Below, piece after piece: positions 51,128-59,779 of a stretch of 64,000 nucleotides of DNA. Made by a program: the position numbers and the translations under genes. The notes beneath the pieces were generated by a model. That model saw only the letters and a list, made by a program, of their open reading frames with translations, searched no databases and was not told the origin of the DNA. Numbering within the stretch: position 1 is the first letter of the stretch; each line of letters begins with the position of its first letter. This stretch comes from Flavobacterium cheongpyeongense (GTDB lineage: Bacteria; Bacteroidota; Bacteroidia; Flavobacteriales; Flavobacteriaceae), in contig NZ_QJHK01000008.1 of assembly GCF_003202435.1 (NCBI RefSeq), positions 62,001 to 126,000 on the forward strand, read 5' to 3'.

Positions 51128-51425
51128 ACGGGTCCGGGTAGAAATTATTACATATCGTGCCAGTATAACACTTGTATCCGCAAAGAGCATCTACAAAGTA
51201 TATAAAAAAAGAATCCGCCATCAGCGAGGTTTTTTGCGTTTTATAGCGGTTTTTTTATTGTGCTGACTGCTTAATTTTCTTTTTTGATAATAAAAGCAGC
51301 AATCAGAATTTTTATGACAGCTTTATCATTTCCCTGCATTTTCCGATAGCTTTAAATGGGGTGAGTAAGTTCTATAGGCTAGGCGAATTGTCGTTAAATC
51401 GTCTTAATTTGTCGCAAAAGAAATA
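51128..51425. other. Decayed right part of the island
   Basis: About 300 bases between the integrase remnant and the right repeat. Minus-strand frames give weak traces of the N-terminal half of the integrase but no open frame. Nothing else is recognised. Confidence 0.4.
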
Positions 51426-51466
51426 CGATAAAATAAAAAGAGACTCATGACGAGCCTCTTTTCTGA
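51426..51466. repeat. Right 41-bp direct repeat of the island; terminator of the 51476 gene
   Basis: Identical over 41 bases to 49052-49092. It lies 9 bases behind the stop of the minus-strand gene at 51476 and forms a hairpin AAAAGAGACTC/GAGCCTCTTTT with a T-run, so this copy is probably the original terminator. Confidence 0.85.
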
Positions 51467-51475
51467 ATTAAATAA

Positions 51476-51952
51476 CTAACTTGAAATAGAATCCTGGATG
51501 ATTTTAAGCCATTTTTTTGCAAAAATATGATCCTGGTAAGCACTTATCTGCCTGATACGGTCATCATCAAAATCATAGAATGGTATTGTAATTTTTTTAG
51601 AAGTTTCCTTTTCCTGAAATTCGAAATCAATTTTAAGAATCGTATCCGGATTTTCTTCGGTGGTTAAAATTAGTTTACAGGAAGAAACATTTTTCAAATC
51701 TACATAAGTTGATTCCTGTTGATTTGTATTAAAATTCATCAGAATAAATTTTCTGTGTTTTTGATCGATGGTAAACGTTTTATTGTTTTGAGATTCGGTT
51801 AAATCAAAATCTTGTGGATGTGTTGAATTGAATTTCTTTTTAATGTTTAGAATTTTTGTTTTGTTTGCAGTGCTCGATCGTGCTGAAAAATAGACTGGAA
51901 TGGTCACGATGACCCCAATCACAATACCAATTATGGTTACACTTGTTTCCAT
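51476..51952 (-). CDS. Membrane-anchored protein of unknown function
   Basis: 158 residues: an N-terminal helix METSVTIIGIVIGVIVTIPV, a linker, and a cytoplasmic domain of alternating strands (FTIDQKHRKFILMNF, VDLKNVSSCKLIL, KIDFEFQEKE) that resembles a PH-like or DUF-type beta domain, ending with an amphipathic helix. I do not recognise the family. It is a single gene with the repeat-type terminator behind it and would have been hemN's neighbour before the island arrived. Confidence 0.65.
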   Translation of the reverse strand: METSVTIIGIVIGVIVTIPVYFSARSSTANKTKILNIKKKFNSTHPQDFDLTESQNNKTFTIDQKHRKFILMNFNTNQQESTYVDLKNVSSCKLILTTEENPDTILKIDFEFQEKETSKKITIPFYDFDDDRIRQISAYQDHIFAKKWLKIIQDSISS

Positions 51953-52053
51953 TTTTTTGAATTAGATAAATAAATGCAATTATAAACAGTTAATTTATAG
52001 CTGTTTATTTTCCATGAAGATTGAATTCTTCGGATTAAAAATTCATGGATTAA

Positions 52054-52398
52054 CTACCAGAAAAAATGGAAAGGATAGAGCAGCAAAGCCTTTTTGCTCT
52101 GAGTAAAAAATTGATTTGAAAAGTTTGAAGCTGATTTTATAACCTGATGATGTGGTACGACAGCTAAAAATGAGTGAAACCATTTGTTTATAACAAAATA
52201 GTTTGTTTTAATATTTGCAGCAAATTGATAATTTGCCTGTGGCTGGATAAAAGCCAAGGAGTCTGTATAATCTTGAGCAAAATTGGTATCTGTTTTATGA
52301 CTTTCGATTTTTTGTACAGTAAGATTGTTTGCCTGTGAAGCAAAAAATCCCATCATCAAAAGGGACATAAAAACAACGGTTTTACGAATCCAATTCAT
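52054..52398 (-). CDS. Small secreted protein of unknown function
   Basis: 114 residues with a signal peptide (MNWIRKTVVFMSLLMMGFFASQA) and a mature part rich in Gln, Asn, His and aromatics with a duplicated-looking ANYQFAANIKTNYFVINK segment and a hydrophobic end LLLYPFHFFW. No cysteines or motifs allow a functional guess. A plus-strand CGAAAATA 5 bases upstream is one mismatch from a -7 element. Confidence 0.5.
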   Translation of the reverse strand: MNWIRKTVVFMSLLMMGFFASQANNLTVQKIESHKTDTNFAQDYTDSLAFIQPQANYQFAANIKTNYFVINKWFHSFLAVVPHHQVIKSASNFSNQFFTQSKKALLLYPFHFFW

Positions 52399-52500
52399 AC
52401 TGGCGAAAATAGTTCATAAAACACAATTAAAGAAATTTTAAGTGCTAATTACTTCTTAAAAGTTATCCTCAACTTTTTTATGTGTTGAGGATAACGTATA

Positions 52501-52923
52501 TTATTGCTGCATTTTGAAGTAATAATCTGCTGAATGTTTTCCGCCTCCATAGAAGAGGAAGAAAATGCAAAGTAATAATACGATAATAGCTAAAATTAAG
52601 CTTTCAGAATGCATACGTCCCATAAAATTCACAAGAACTGCTCCCAATAATATAGGTAACTGAGCTGCAATTGCCCAACGGGTCAGTAGCCCAAAAACAA
52701 TCATTATTCCTCCAATCATGTGTGCCGGAGCGATATAATGCAAAAGAAACATACCGCCTCCATATTGATCGATAGGAGAAATTAAATCGTGTAAATATTC
52801 AGCATTGGTTACAAACAAAACTCCTTTCATAAACAAAAAGACACCCAAAGCAATACGTATTAAATCTACTGGTAAATAAGTGTGCGAATTTGCCCATTTA
52901 TTCAAACTTTTTACATTTTCCAT
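52501..52923 (-). CDS. DoxX-family membrane protein
   Basis: 140 residues with four helices. VDLIRIALGVFLFMKGVLFV (about 19-38), HMIGGIMIVFGLLTRWAIAA (about 68-87) and the final YGGGKHSADYYF (about 126-137) fit the DoxX/YphA family. Members have been linked to redox stress complexes and sulfur metabolism, but function in this group is open. It is a single gene between an unknown secreted protein and the carboxylase subunit. Confidence 0.85.
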   Translation of the reverse strand: MENVKSLNKWANSHTYLPVDLIRIALGVFLFMKGVLFVTNAEYLHDLISPIDQYGGGMFLLHYIAPAHMIGGIMIVFGLLTRWAIAAQLPILLGAVLVNFMGRMHSESLILAIIVLLLCIFFLFYGGGKHSADYYFKMQQ

Positions 52924-53043
52924 GATACTAAATAATTAAAAGTTATACACTAAGTTACTAAAATTTAATGATATTCTTGTTTTTAAGTATCTGAAAATAA
53001 GGTTTTTAATTTTTTGTTTGTCTGGTTTTAAGAATTCCGGAAT

Positions 53044-54672
53044 TTACACTTGAATCACCCCCAGATTAAATGGTTTTTCAATAGGCGCATGATTGGCAGC
53101 TTCTATTCCCATAGAAATCCAGGTACGTGTATCTAAGGGATCAATTATAGCGTCTGTCCACAACCTGGAAGCAGCATAGTATGGCGAAGTCTGCTCATCG
53201 TAACGTGCTTTTATTTTGTTGAATAATTCAGCTTCTTTAGTTTCATCTATGATTTCTCCTTTTGCTTTAAGAGAAGAAGCTTCAATCTGAGCCAAAACTT
53301 TTGCAGCCTGTGTACCGCCCATAACTGCAAGTTCTGCACTTGGCCATGCAAAAATTAATCTTGGGTCATAGGCTTTTCCGCACATGGCATAGTTTCCGGC
53401 ACCGTATGAATTCCCGATAATTACAGTAAATTTTGGAACAACCGAATTACTGACGGCATTTACCATTTTGGCTCCATCTTTGATAATTCCGCCATGTTCT
53501 GATTTTGATCCGACCATGAAACCGGTAACATCCTGCAAAAATACTAATGGGATTTTCTTTTGATTACAGTTTGCAATAAAGCGGGTGGCTTTATCGGCAC
53601 TGTCAGAATAAATGACACCTCCAAACTGCATTTCGCCCTTTTTTGTTTTGACCACTTTTCGCTGGTTGGCCACAATTCCAACTGCCCAGCCATCAATTCT
53701 GGCATAACCGGTAATGATGGTCTGACCATAACCGTCTTTATAGGCTTCAAATTCTGAATTATCTACCAAACGATTAATGATTTCCAGCATATCATATTGC
53801 TCGTTTCGGGCTTTTGGCAAAATACCGTAGATTTCATTTGGTTCGAAAGCAGGTTTCTGTGATTTAATTCGGTTATAGCCTGCCTTATTATAGTCACCAA
53901 TTTTGTCTACTATATTTTTTATTTTGTCTAAAGCATCTTTATCATCTTTTGCTTTATAATCAGTAACTCCCGAAATTTCACAATGAGTTGTTGCACCGCC
54001 TAAAGTTTCATTATCTATAGTTTCTCCAATAGCTGCTTTTACCAGGTAACTTCCCGCAAGGAAAATGCTTCCCGTTTTATCTACAATTAAAGCTTCATCG
54101 CTCATAATTGGGAGATATGCTCCTCCTGCTACACAGCTTCCCATTACAGCAGCAATCTGGGTAATTCCCATGCTGCTCATTTGAGCATTATTTCTAAAGA
54201 TTCGGCCAAAATGTTCTTTGTCGGGAAAAATCTCATCCTGGAGCGGTAAATAGACACCGGCACTATCAACTAAATAAATAATAGGAAGTCTGTTTTCCAT
54301 GGCAATTTCCTGAGCGCGCAGGTTTTTTTTGCCTGTAATAGGAAACCAGGCGCCGGCTTTGACCGTTGCGTCATTGGCGACAACAATGCATTGTTTACCC
54401 CTGATGTAGCCTATTTTGATTACAACGCCTCCCGAAGGACAGCCACCGTGTTCAGCGTACATTCCTTCTCCAACAAACCCTCCAATTTCAATACTTTTAG
54501 AATTTTCATCAAGCAAATAAGCAATACGTTCACGGGCCGTCATTTTACCTTCGGCATGTAATTTTTGAATTCGTTTTTCTCCTCCGCCCAATTTTACTTT
54601 GGCAAATTTTTGTTTTAATTCAGAAAGTAATAGTTTATTATGATCTTCGTTTTTATTGAAGTTTAAATCCAT
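53044..54672 (-). CDS. Acyl-CoA carboxylase beta subunit (methylcrotonyl-CoA carboxylase-like)
   Basis: A 542-residue carboxyltransferase with N- and C-terminal crotonase-fold halves. GGGEKRIQKLHAEGKMTARE (about 29-48), GSCVAGGAYLPIMSDEA (about 188-204; oxyanion hole), FLQDVTGFMVGSKSEHGGII (about 376-395) and NSYGAGNYAMCGKAYDPRL (about 420-438) agree best with MccB, which carboxylates 3-methylcrotonyl-CoA in leucine breakdown; propionyl-CoA or geranyl-CoA carboxylases are alternatives. No biotin subunit gene adjoins it. Confidence 0.88.
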   Translation of the reverse strand: MDLNFNKNEDHNKLLLSELKQKFAKVKLGGGEKRIQKLHAEGKMTARERIAYLLDENSKSIEIGGFVGEGMYAEHGGCPSGGVVIKIGYIRGKQCIVVANDATVKAGAWFPITGKKNLRAQEIAMENRLPIIYLVDSAGVYLPLQDEIFPDKEHFGRIFRNNAQMSSMGITQIAAVMGSCVAGGAYLPIMSDEALIVDKTGSIFLAGSYLVKAAIGETIDNETLGGATTHCEISGVTDYKAKDDKDALDKIKNIVDKIGDYNKAGYNRIKSQKPAFEPNEIYGILPKARNEQYDMLEIINRLVDNSEFEAYKDGYGQTIITGYARIDGWAVGIVANQRKVVKTKKGEMQFGGVIYSDSADKATRFIANCNQKKIPLVFLQDVTGFMVGSKSEHGGIIKDGAKMVNAVSNSVVPKFTVIIGNSYGAGNYAMCGKAYDPRLIFAWPSAELAVMGGTQAAKVLAQIEASSLKAKGEIIDETKEAELFNKIKARYDEQTSPYYAASRLWTDAIIDPLDTRTWISMGIEAANHAPIEKPFNLGVIQV

Positions 54673-54744
54673 ATGATATTGATGTTTTTACAAAATAGTG
54701 TTGGCTAATTTACAAAATCAATTGAAACATACATAATAAATTAT

Positions 54745-54756
54745 GATCTTAAGATC
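54745..54756. promoter_or_regulatory. Perfect 12-bp palindrome upstream of the carboxylase gene
   Basis: GATCTTAAGATC, 73 bases upstream of ATG 54672. It could be an operator; no regulator is encoded nearby and chance is a fair alternative. Confidence 0.25.
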
Positions 54757-54872
54757 CGGATATGAATAGGCTTTAACTCTCAATTTTAAAGAGTTTACAA
54801 ACGAAAATATATAGATTTTTAAGATTTTGTTTAAATTGTGATTTTACGAAAATTTGAAATTATTTAAAGCAA

Positions 54873-54903
54873 AAAAACAGAAGCGAACTTCTGTTTTTAA
54901 TAT
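54873..54903. terminator. Terminator of lpxD
   Basis: AAAAACAGAAG (54873-54883) pairs perfectly with CTTCTGTTTTT (54888-54898) around a CGAA tetraloop. Confidence 0.8.
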
Positions 54904-54918
54904 ATTTTGAATAGCGTA

Positions 54919-55917
54919 TTATTTTTTAGAATCACAAACAAGGCGTTTTAAAATAGCCCATTGTTTCAAAGCATCACGTGCTTCGACCGCAGGATATCCT
55001 AACATAGTTTTCCCTGCCGCTATATCTCCGGTTACACCAGAACCCGCTCCAACGACAGCACCATCACCAATAGTAGTATGATCTTTTATCGAAGCGCTTC
55101 CGCCAATAATAACGCCGTTTCCTAAAGTTACAGAACCGGCTAAACCACTATTTCCGGCCATGATACAAAACTTACCTAATTTGCTATTGTGACCAATTTG
55201 TACCAGATTATCAATTTTGCACCCATCACCCAGAATGGTTGAGCTGAATTTCCCCCGGTCAACGCATGAATTTGCACCAATTTCAACTCCGTTTCCTATA
55301 ATTACATTTCCGATTTGTGGAATTTTTACTAGCCCTTTTTCTTTGCAAGGACGGAATCCAAATCCATCGGCACCAATGGTTGCATTTGGGTGAATAATAC
55401 AGTCGTTACCAATATGGCAACGTTCACGAACCACGGCTCCGGACCAGATAATAGTATTTTCCCCGATTGTACATTCGTCCAGAATTGTAACATTTGGGTA
55501 TATGGTAACATTAGCAGCAATTTCAACTTTTGGACCAATATAACAACCCGCACCTATTCTACTTCCTTCGCCAATAACAGCGGTTTCATCTATAACTGCT
55601 GTCCGGTGGATGTCATTATGAAATACCGGGCTGGGAGGAGCAAAAAGTGCCAAAATCTGAGACATAGCTAAATCAGCATTTTTTACTTTAATAAAAGCAC
55701 GATTCTCTCCTGGTTCAATAGAAATATCTTCATTAACAACTGCTACTGAGGCTTTTGAAGTTTGCCATAATTTTTCATATTTTTTATTTCCTATAAAAGA
55801 AATTTCAGAAGGTGTTGCTTTATCTAACTGTTCTGTAGCTGTTATGCATTGAGAAGTGTTACCGTAAATTTCACCATTTATAACTTCGTTAATTTCTTGA
55901 ATTGAATAGGATTTCAT
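54919..55917 (-). CDS. lpxD: UDP-3-O-(3-hydroxyacyl)glucosamine N-acyltransferase LpxD
   Basis: A 332-residue lipid A enzyme adding a 3-hydroxyacyl chain to the 2-amino group of UDP-3-O-acyl-GlcN. An N-terminal uridine-binding domain (about 1-100) is followed by a long left-handed beta-helix of hexapeptides, with FGFRPCKEKGLVKIPQIGNV (about 186-205) and the catalytic His region IGHNSKLGKFCIMAGNSGLA (about 241-260). The usual length is about 340. It stands alone here, as lpxD often does in a second copy away from the lpxA/fabZ cluster, so a paralogue elsewhere is possible. Confidence 0.93.
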   Translation of the reverse strand: MKSYSIQEINEVINGEIYGNTSQCITATEQLDKATPSEISFIGNKKYEKLWQTSKASVAVVNEDISIEPGENRAFIKVKNADLAMSQILALFAPPSPVFHNDIHRTAVIDETAVIGEGSRIGAGCYIGPKVEIAANVTIYPNVTILDECTIGENTIIWSGAVVRERCHIGNDCIIHPNATIGADGFGFRPCKEKGLVKIPQIGNVIIGNGVEIGANSCVDRGKFSSTILGDGCKIDNLVQIGHNSKLGKFCIMAGNSGLAGSVTLGNGVIIGGSASIKDHTTIGDGAVVGAGSGVTGDIAAGKTMLGYPAVEARDALKQWAILKRLVCDSKK

Positions 55918-56479
55918 CTAATGAATTAAATTTATTGGGGTTAATTTTTCCCAAATAAAATGAATTAGATTTGAATTACCTAATCTTATTTTGAAGTTTT
56001 TTAAATATATTTTATAATTAAAGTTTTAAAATTGCTTTTTTAACATTTAAAGTGTTTAATTAATAATAGTTTTGAAAAAATAGCACCATCTTTATTTTCT
56101 CAATTTTCCTCAGAAGCGATTTATAAGACAAGTTTTTTAAAAGAAAGATATCGGTGTAATTGGTTGTCAGTGAGTGTTAATCTCGTTTAATTTGCCTTAA
56201 AGAATGGTTTTGTTGCAGTTTTTTAATTATGCAATTCAAAGCATACTAAATAGTTTAAATTTTATCTGATTTTTTATGCAATTTTTTTAATAGAAGAAAT
56301 AATAAAACAAAAGGTTTTTTATTGTTTTAGGTTGTTAATGTGTTGTAAATTAGGCTTTAGCAGCTTTTTTTGTAAAAAAACATTTAACTAAAGATTTTTT
56401 CTCTAATTTGTATTATCTTATTAAATATCAATTTAAAACAAAAAAGCGATTCATTTTTATCGAATGAATCGCTTTAATT
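55918..56479. other. AT-rich intergenic region
   Basis: About 560 bases between lpxD and msrB, mostly T- and A-runs. I see no ORF, promoter or RNA structure apart from the msrB terminator at its right end. A lost gene or an untranslated regulatory region are possible, but nothing supports either. Confidence 0.5.
56443..56479. terminator. Terminator of msrB
   Basis: AAAGCGATTCATT (56443-56455) pairs perfectly with AATGAATCGCTTT (56463-56475), loop of 7. Confidence 0.8.
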
Positions 56480-56926
56480 TTACTGTTTTGTTTTGGTAAG
56501 AGAGACAGCATTGATGCAATATCTTAAACCACTTGGTGCAGGACCGTCAGGAAAAACATGTCCCAAATGGGCATCGCAGGTATTGCAGATTACTTCAACC
56601 CGAATCATTCCGTATGATTTATCTGCATGATATGCAATTGCATTTTCTTTAAGAGGCTGAGTAAAAGACGGCCATCCTGTTCCGGATTCAAACTTTTCAC
56701 CAGCGTCAAAAAGCAAAGTACTACAGCATTTACATTCATAAATTCCCGGATCAAACAAGCTGCATAATTCAGAACTAAATGATCTTTCGGTACCTTTTAA
56801 ACGGGCAACCTGAAATTCTTCAGGAGTTAAAAGCTGTTTCCATTCTTCTTCGGTTTTCTCGACTCTTTTATCCGGAACCGGATTTCCTTTATTTGTAAAA
56901 TGAATTACATCTGACCATTTTATCAT
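56480..56926 (-). CDS. msrB: Peptide-methionine (R)-S-oxide reductase MsrB
   Basis: 148 residues from ATG 56926 (MIKWSDVIHFTNKGNPVPDK). The zinc site is two CxxC pairs (CKCC near 64, CNTC near 113), with GTGWPSFTQP (about 80-89), the catalytic Cys in GLRYCINAVSL (about 133-143) and HVFPDGP. It repairs methionine-R-sulfoxide in oxidised proteins. No signal peptide is present, so it acts in the cytoplasm. The longer ATG 56965 adds 13 unconserved residues. It lies 67 bases after prfB? no: prfB is the next gene upstream, on the same strand. Confidence 0.92.
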   Translation of the reverse strand: MIKWSDVIHFTNKGNPVPDKRVEKTEEEWKQLLTPEEFQVARLKGTERSFSSELCSLFDPGIYECKCCSTLLFDAGEKFESGTGWPSFTQPLKENAIAYHADKSYGMIRVEVICNTCDAHLGHVFPDGPAPSGLRYCINAVSLTKTKQ

Positions 56927-57032
56927 AACTATTTTCTTTTTAGTTTGAAGTTTTATGTTTCGCATTTCAGGTTTACTGTGAGTGTAAACTGAGGCCCAAA
57001 CTGAAAAAATAAATATTGTTCCTTAAAACGCT

Positions 57033-58131
57033 CTATTCTTCCTCCTTTTGTCCCATCATCATTAAGAAAGCTTTCAAAAAAGGATCGATATTTCCGTTCA
57101 TTACACCGTCAACATCACTTGTTTCATATCCGGTGCGAACATCTTTAACCAATTTATAAGGCTGCATTACATAATTACGTATTTGCGAGCCCCATTCGAT
57201 TTTCATCTTTCCGGCTTCGATATCGGCACGTTGTGCCTGTTGTTTCTTCAATTCAATTTCATACAATTGTGAACGTAACATTTGCATGGCTCGTTGTCTG
57301 TTATCTTGTTGCGATCGGGTTTCAGAACACTGAATTTGGATTCCGGTTGGCTTGTGAACCAACTGTACTTTAGTTTCAACCTTATTTACATTTTGTCCTC
57401 CTGCACCGCTTGAACGTGATGTTGTAATCTCGATATCGGCAGGATTAATGTCAATTTCGATGCTGTCATCCACAAGCGGATAAACATAAACCGAAACAAA
57501 CGATGTATGACGTTTGGCATTACTGTCAAAAGGTGAAATTCTGACCAGACGATGGACACCATTTTCTCCTTTCAGATAACCAAAAGAATAATCGCCCTCA
57601 AATTCTAAAGTTACTGTTTTTATTCCGGCCACATCACCTTCCTGAAAGTTAAGTTCCTTTATTTTATAACCATAACTTTCTCCCCACATCATATACATAC
57701 GCATCAGCATTCCTGCCCAGTCACAGCTTTCGGTTCCACCTGCACCGGCAGTAATCTGCACTACAGCGCTTAAACTGTCGCCTTCATCAGAAAGCATGTT
57801 TTTAAATTCGATGTTTTCAATGTGCAGCTGTGTTGTGTTGTAATTTTCATCGAGTTCTTCAACAGAAAGTTCTCCTTCCTTATAAAAATCATAAGCAAGC
57901 TGGAGTTCGTCTGTAAGTTCGACAGCTTTATTGTAATCTTCAATCCATTTTTTCTTGTTTCGAAGATTTTTCACAATCATTTCTGCTTCTTTTGGTTTGT
58001 TCCAAAAATCAGGAGCAAAAGTTTTTTCTTCTTCGTTTGCAATTTCGATTAGCTTGGCATCAACGTCAAAGATACCTCCTCAACGCACCAAGGCGCTCCA
58101 CAATACCTTTTACTTGTTCGGCTGTTGTCAT
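57033..58131 (-). CDS. prfB: Peptide chain release factor 2, with programmed +1 frameshift
   Basis: 365 residues in two frames. The short first frame starts at ATG 58131 ([21 protein letters not shown]) and reaches TGA at 58066-58068. The sequence AGGAGG-TAT-CTT-TGA-C (from 58080 downward) is the classic RF2 autoregulatory slip site: low RF2 lets the ribosome shift +1 at CTT and continue DVDAKLIEI into the long frame. That frame carries [15 protein letters not shown] (SPF anticodon motif) and [11 protein letters not shown] (GGQ). RF2 ends translation at UGA and UAA. Confidence 0.96.
58066..58080 (-). promoter_or_regulatory. RF2 frameshift site with internal Shine-Dalgarno
   Basis: AGGAGG (58075-58080), three bases, CTT, then TGA (58066-58068) followed by C, on the minus strand. 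Spacing equals the E. coli prfB site. Confidence 0.95.
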
Positions 58132-58243
58132 AAATTAATAATAGTTTTATATGTTTTTTACAAATATTACGTTAATTTGGTTAAGGAATAAACGGCAAGT
58201 TAAAATTTATTAAAACTCGCTGTTAATAACTAGCAGTTATACG

Positions 58244-58251
58244 TAATTTTG
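58244..58251 (+). promoter_or_regulatory. -7 element of the threonine aldolase gene
   Basis: TAATTTTG, 31 bases before ATG 58283. Confidence 0.55.
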
Positions 58252-58282
58252 CGCTACAAAAATAAGATATAGTTTTTAGAAT

Positions 58283-59302
58283 ATGGAAATAAATTTAATC
58301 AGCGATACTATTACCAAGCCTAGCTACGAAATGCTGCAGTATATGTTCAGCGCTCATGTTGGCGACGATGTATACAGACAAGATCCGACGGTTATCGAAT
58401 TAGAAACCAGAGTAGCGGAGTTTTTTGGTATGGAAGCTGGGCTTTTTTTTCCGTCAGGAACTATGGCGAATCAAACCGCTATTAAATTACACACACAGCC
58501 CGGAGAGCAATTAATTGCAGATAAATATGCGCATGTTTATCATTATGAAGGTGGTGGGGTTTCTTTTAATAGTGGGGTTTCATGTTGTTTATTAGATGGA
58601 GACAGAGGAATGATAAATGCCGCTCAGGTTGCAGCAGCGATAAACGATCCCGAATTCTACCACAGTCCTTTAACGAGTTTGGTTTGTGTAGAAAATACCA
58701 CTAATAAAGGTGGTGGCGCTTGTTATGAATTAGAAGATCTAAGGGAAATAAAAAAAGTTTGCGATGCTAATAATTTGAAGTTTCATCTCGATGGGGCCAG
58801 AATCTGGAATGCACTAGTGGCAAAAAGGCAGAATCCGAAAGAGTTTGGGGCGATATTCGATACCATTTCGGTTTGTTTGTCAAAAGGATTGGGAGCTCCA
58901 ATTGGTTCAATTTTATTGGGAAGCAAAGCAGATATTCACAGGGCGTTAAGAATCAGGAAGATACTTGGCGGAGGAATGCGTCAGGTTGGTTATTTGGCTG
59001 CTGCGGGCTTATATGCGTTGGCCCATAATATCGAAAGATTGGCCGAAGATCACCGAAGAGCTAAAGAAATTGCAGCAGTTTTAAGTACAAAACCATGGAT
59101 TGCCGCAATCGAACCTGTAGAAACGAATATTTTAATTTTTTCCCTCGCAGAGGGGTATAGCGATAAACTTTTAATAGAAAAATTAAAGCAAAAAAATATC
59201 TCAATTAGTTCAATGGGACATAATAAACTACGAATCGTAACACATTTAGATTATCGGGAAGTGATGCATACCTATGTGATTGAAACGTTTCAGAAGTTTT
59301 AA
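58283..59302 (+). CDS. ltaE: Threonine aldolase family protein (LtaE-like)
   Basis: A 339-residue PLP enzyme of fold type I splitting threonine or allo-threonine into glycine and acetaldehyde. MEINLISDTITKPSYEMLQY carries the family SDT(x)T start; VGDDVYRQDPTVIELE (about 27-42), FPSGTMANQTAIK (about 56-68), FHLDGARIWNAL (about 168-179; PLP Asp) and SVCLSKGLGAPIGS (about 195-208; PLP Lys) complete the active site. It stands alone on the plus strand between prfB and a convergent YbaB gene. Confidence 0.9.
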   Translation: MEINLISDTITKPSYEMLQYMFSAHVGDDVYRQDPTVIELETRVAEFFGMEAGLFFPSGTMANQTAIKLHTQPGEQLIADKYAHVYHYEGGGVSFNSGVSCCLLDGDRGMINAAQVAAAINDPEFYHSPLTSLVCVENTTNKGGGACYELEDLREIKKVCDANNLKFHLDGARIWNALVAKRQNPKEFGAIFDTISVCLSKGLGAPIGSILLGSKADIHRALRIRKILGGGMRQVGYLAAAGLYALAHNIERLAEDHRRAKEIAAVLSTKPWIAAIEPVETNILIFSLAEGYSDKLLIEKLKQKNISISSMGHNKLRIVTHLDYREVMHTYVIETFQKF

Positions 59303-59324
59303 GGAAGATGTTTCACGTTTTATT

Positions 59325-59390
59325 GGTTTCAGGTTTCAGGTTTCAGGTTTCAGGTTTATTCGTTGCGATTATCCTGAAACCTGAAACTTT
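59325..59390. repeat. GGTTTCA heptamer tandem repeat with inverted partner
   Basis: Four copies of GGTTTCA plus GGTTT (59325-59357), followed after 15 bases by CCTGAAACCTGAAAC (59373-59387), which can pair with the array in more than one register and is followed by a T-run. It acts as the bidirectional terminator between ltaE and the YbaB gene and is prone to slippage. Confidence 0.75.
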
Positions 59391-59391
59391 T

Positions 59392-59712
59392 TTACTTAAA
59401 CAAATTATCCATTCCCGGGATCATTGGCATGTCCATCTTGGCAACGGCATCTAATTCTCTTTCGTTAACACTGGTTGCTTTTTCAATTGCTTTATTTAGA
59501 GTCACAATTAAATAATCTTCTAATTGTTCTTTATCTTCCAGTAAAGAATCATCTATAGAAATCGATTTTACTTTTCTGTTTGCCGTTAATGTAATTTTCA
59601 ATAATCCGTCAGTACTCTGTTCATCAATTAAAACCGTATCGAGGCGTTTTTTTGTATCTTCAATTTTTTGTTGGGTTTCTTTAAGTTTTCCCATCATTCC
59701 CATTAAATCCAT
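59392..59712 (-). CDS. YbaB/EbfC-family nucleoid-associated protein
   Basis: 106 residues: [20 protein letters not shown], an N-terminal helix, a central strand pair with [20 protein letters not shown] (about 36-55), and [16 protein letters not shown] (about 66-81), ending with a Met-rich [10 protein letters not shown] tail. YbaB dimers bind DNA with little specificity and affect nucleoid structure. It is often next to recR or dnaX in other phyla, but not here. A -7 element lies at 59739-59746. Confidence 0.9.
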   Translation of the reverse strand: MDLMGMMGKLKETQQKIEDTKKRLDTVLIDEQSTDGLLKITLTANRKVKSISIDDSLLEDKEQLEDYLIVTLNKAIEKATSVNERELDAVAKMDMPMIPGMDNLFK

Positions 59713-59738
59713 TTTGTTGATTTTTAAATTATTTCAGA

Positions 59739-59746
59739 CAAAATTA
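59739..59746 (-). promoter_or_regulatory. -7 element of the YbaB gene
   Basis: Plus-strand CAAAATTA (TAATTTTG on the minus strand), 27 bases upstream of ATG 59712. Confidence 0.5.
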
Positions 59747-59779
59747 GTATATTGCTCTATTATATCCATACAATATTTT

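Noticed and set aside
56926..58131. prfB as two genes or a pseudogene because of the internal stop
   Set aside because: The break is the canonical RF2 programmed frameshift, with AGGAGG and CTT-TGA-C in exact spacing.
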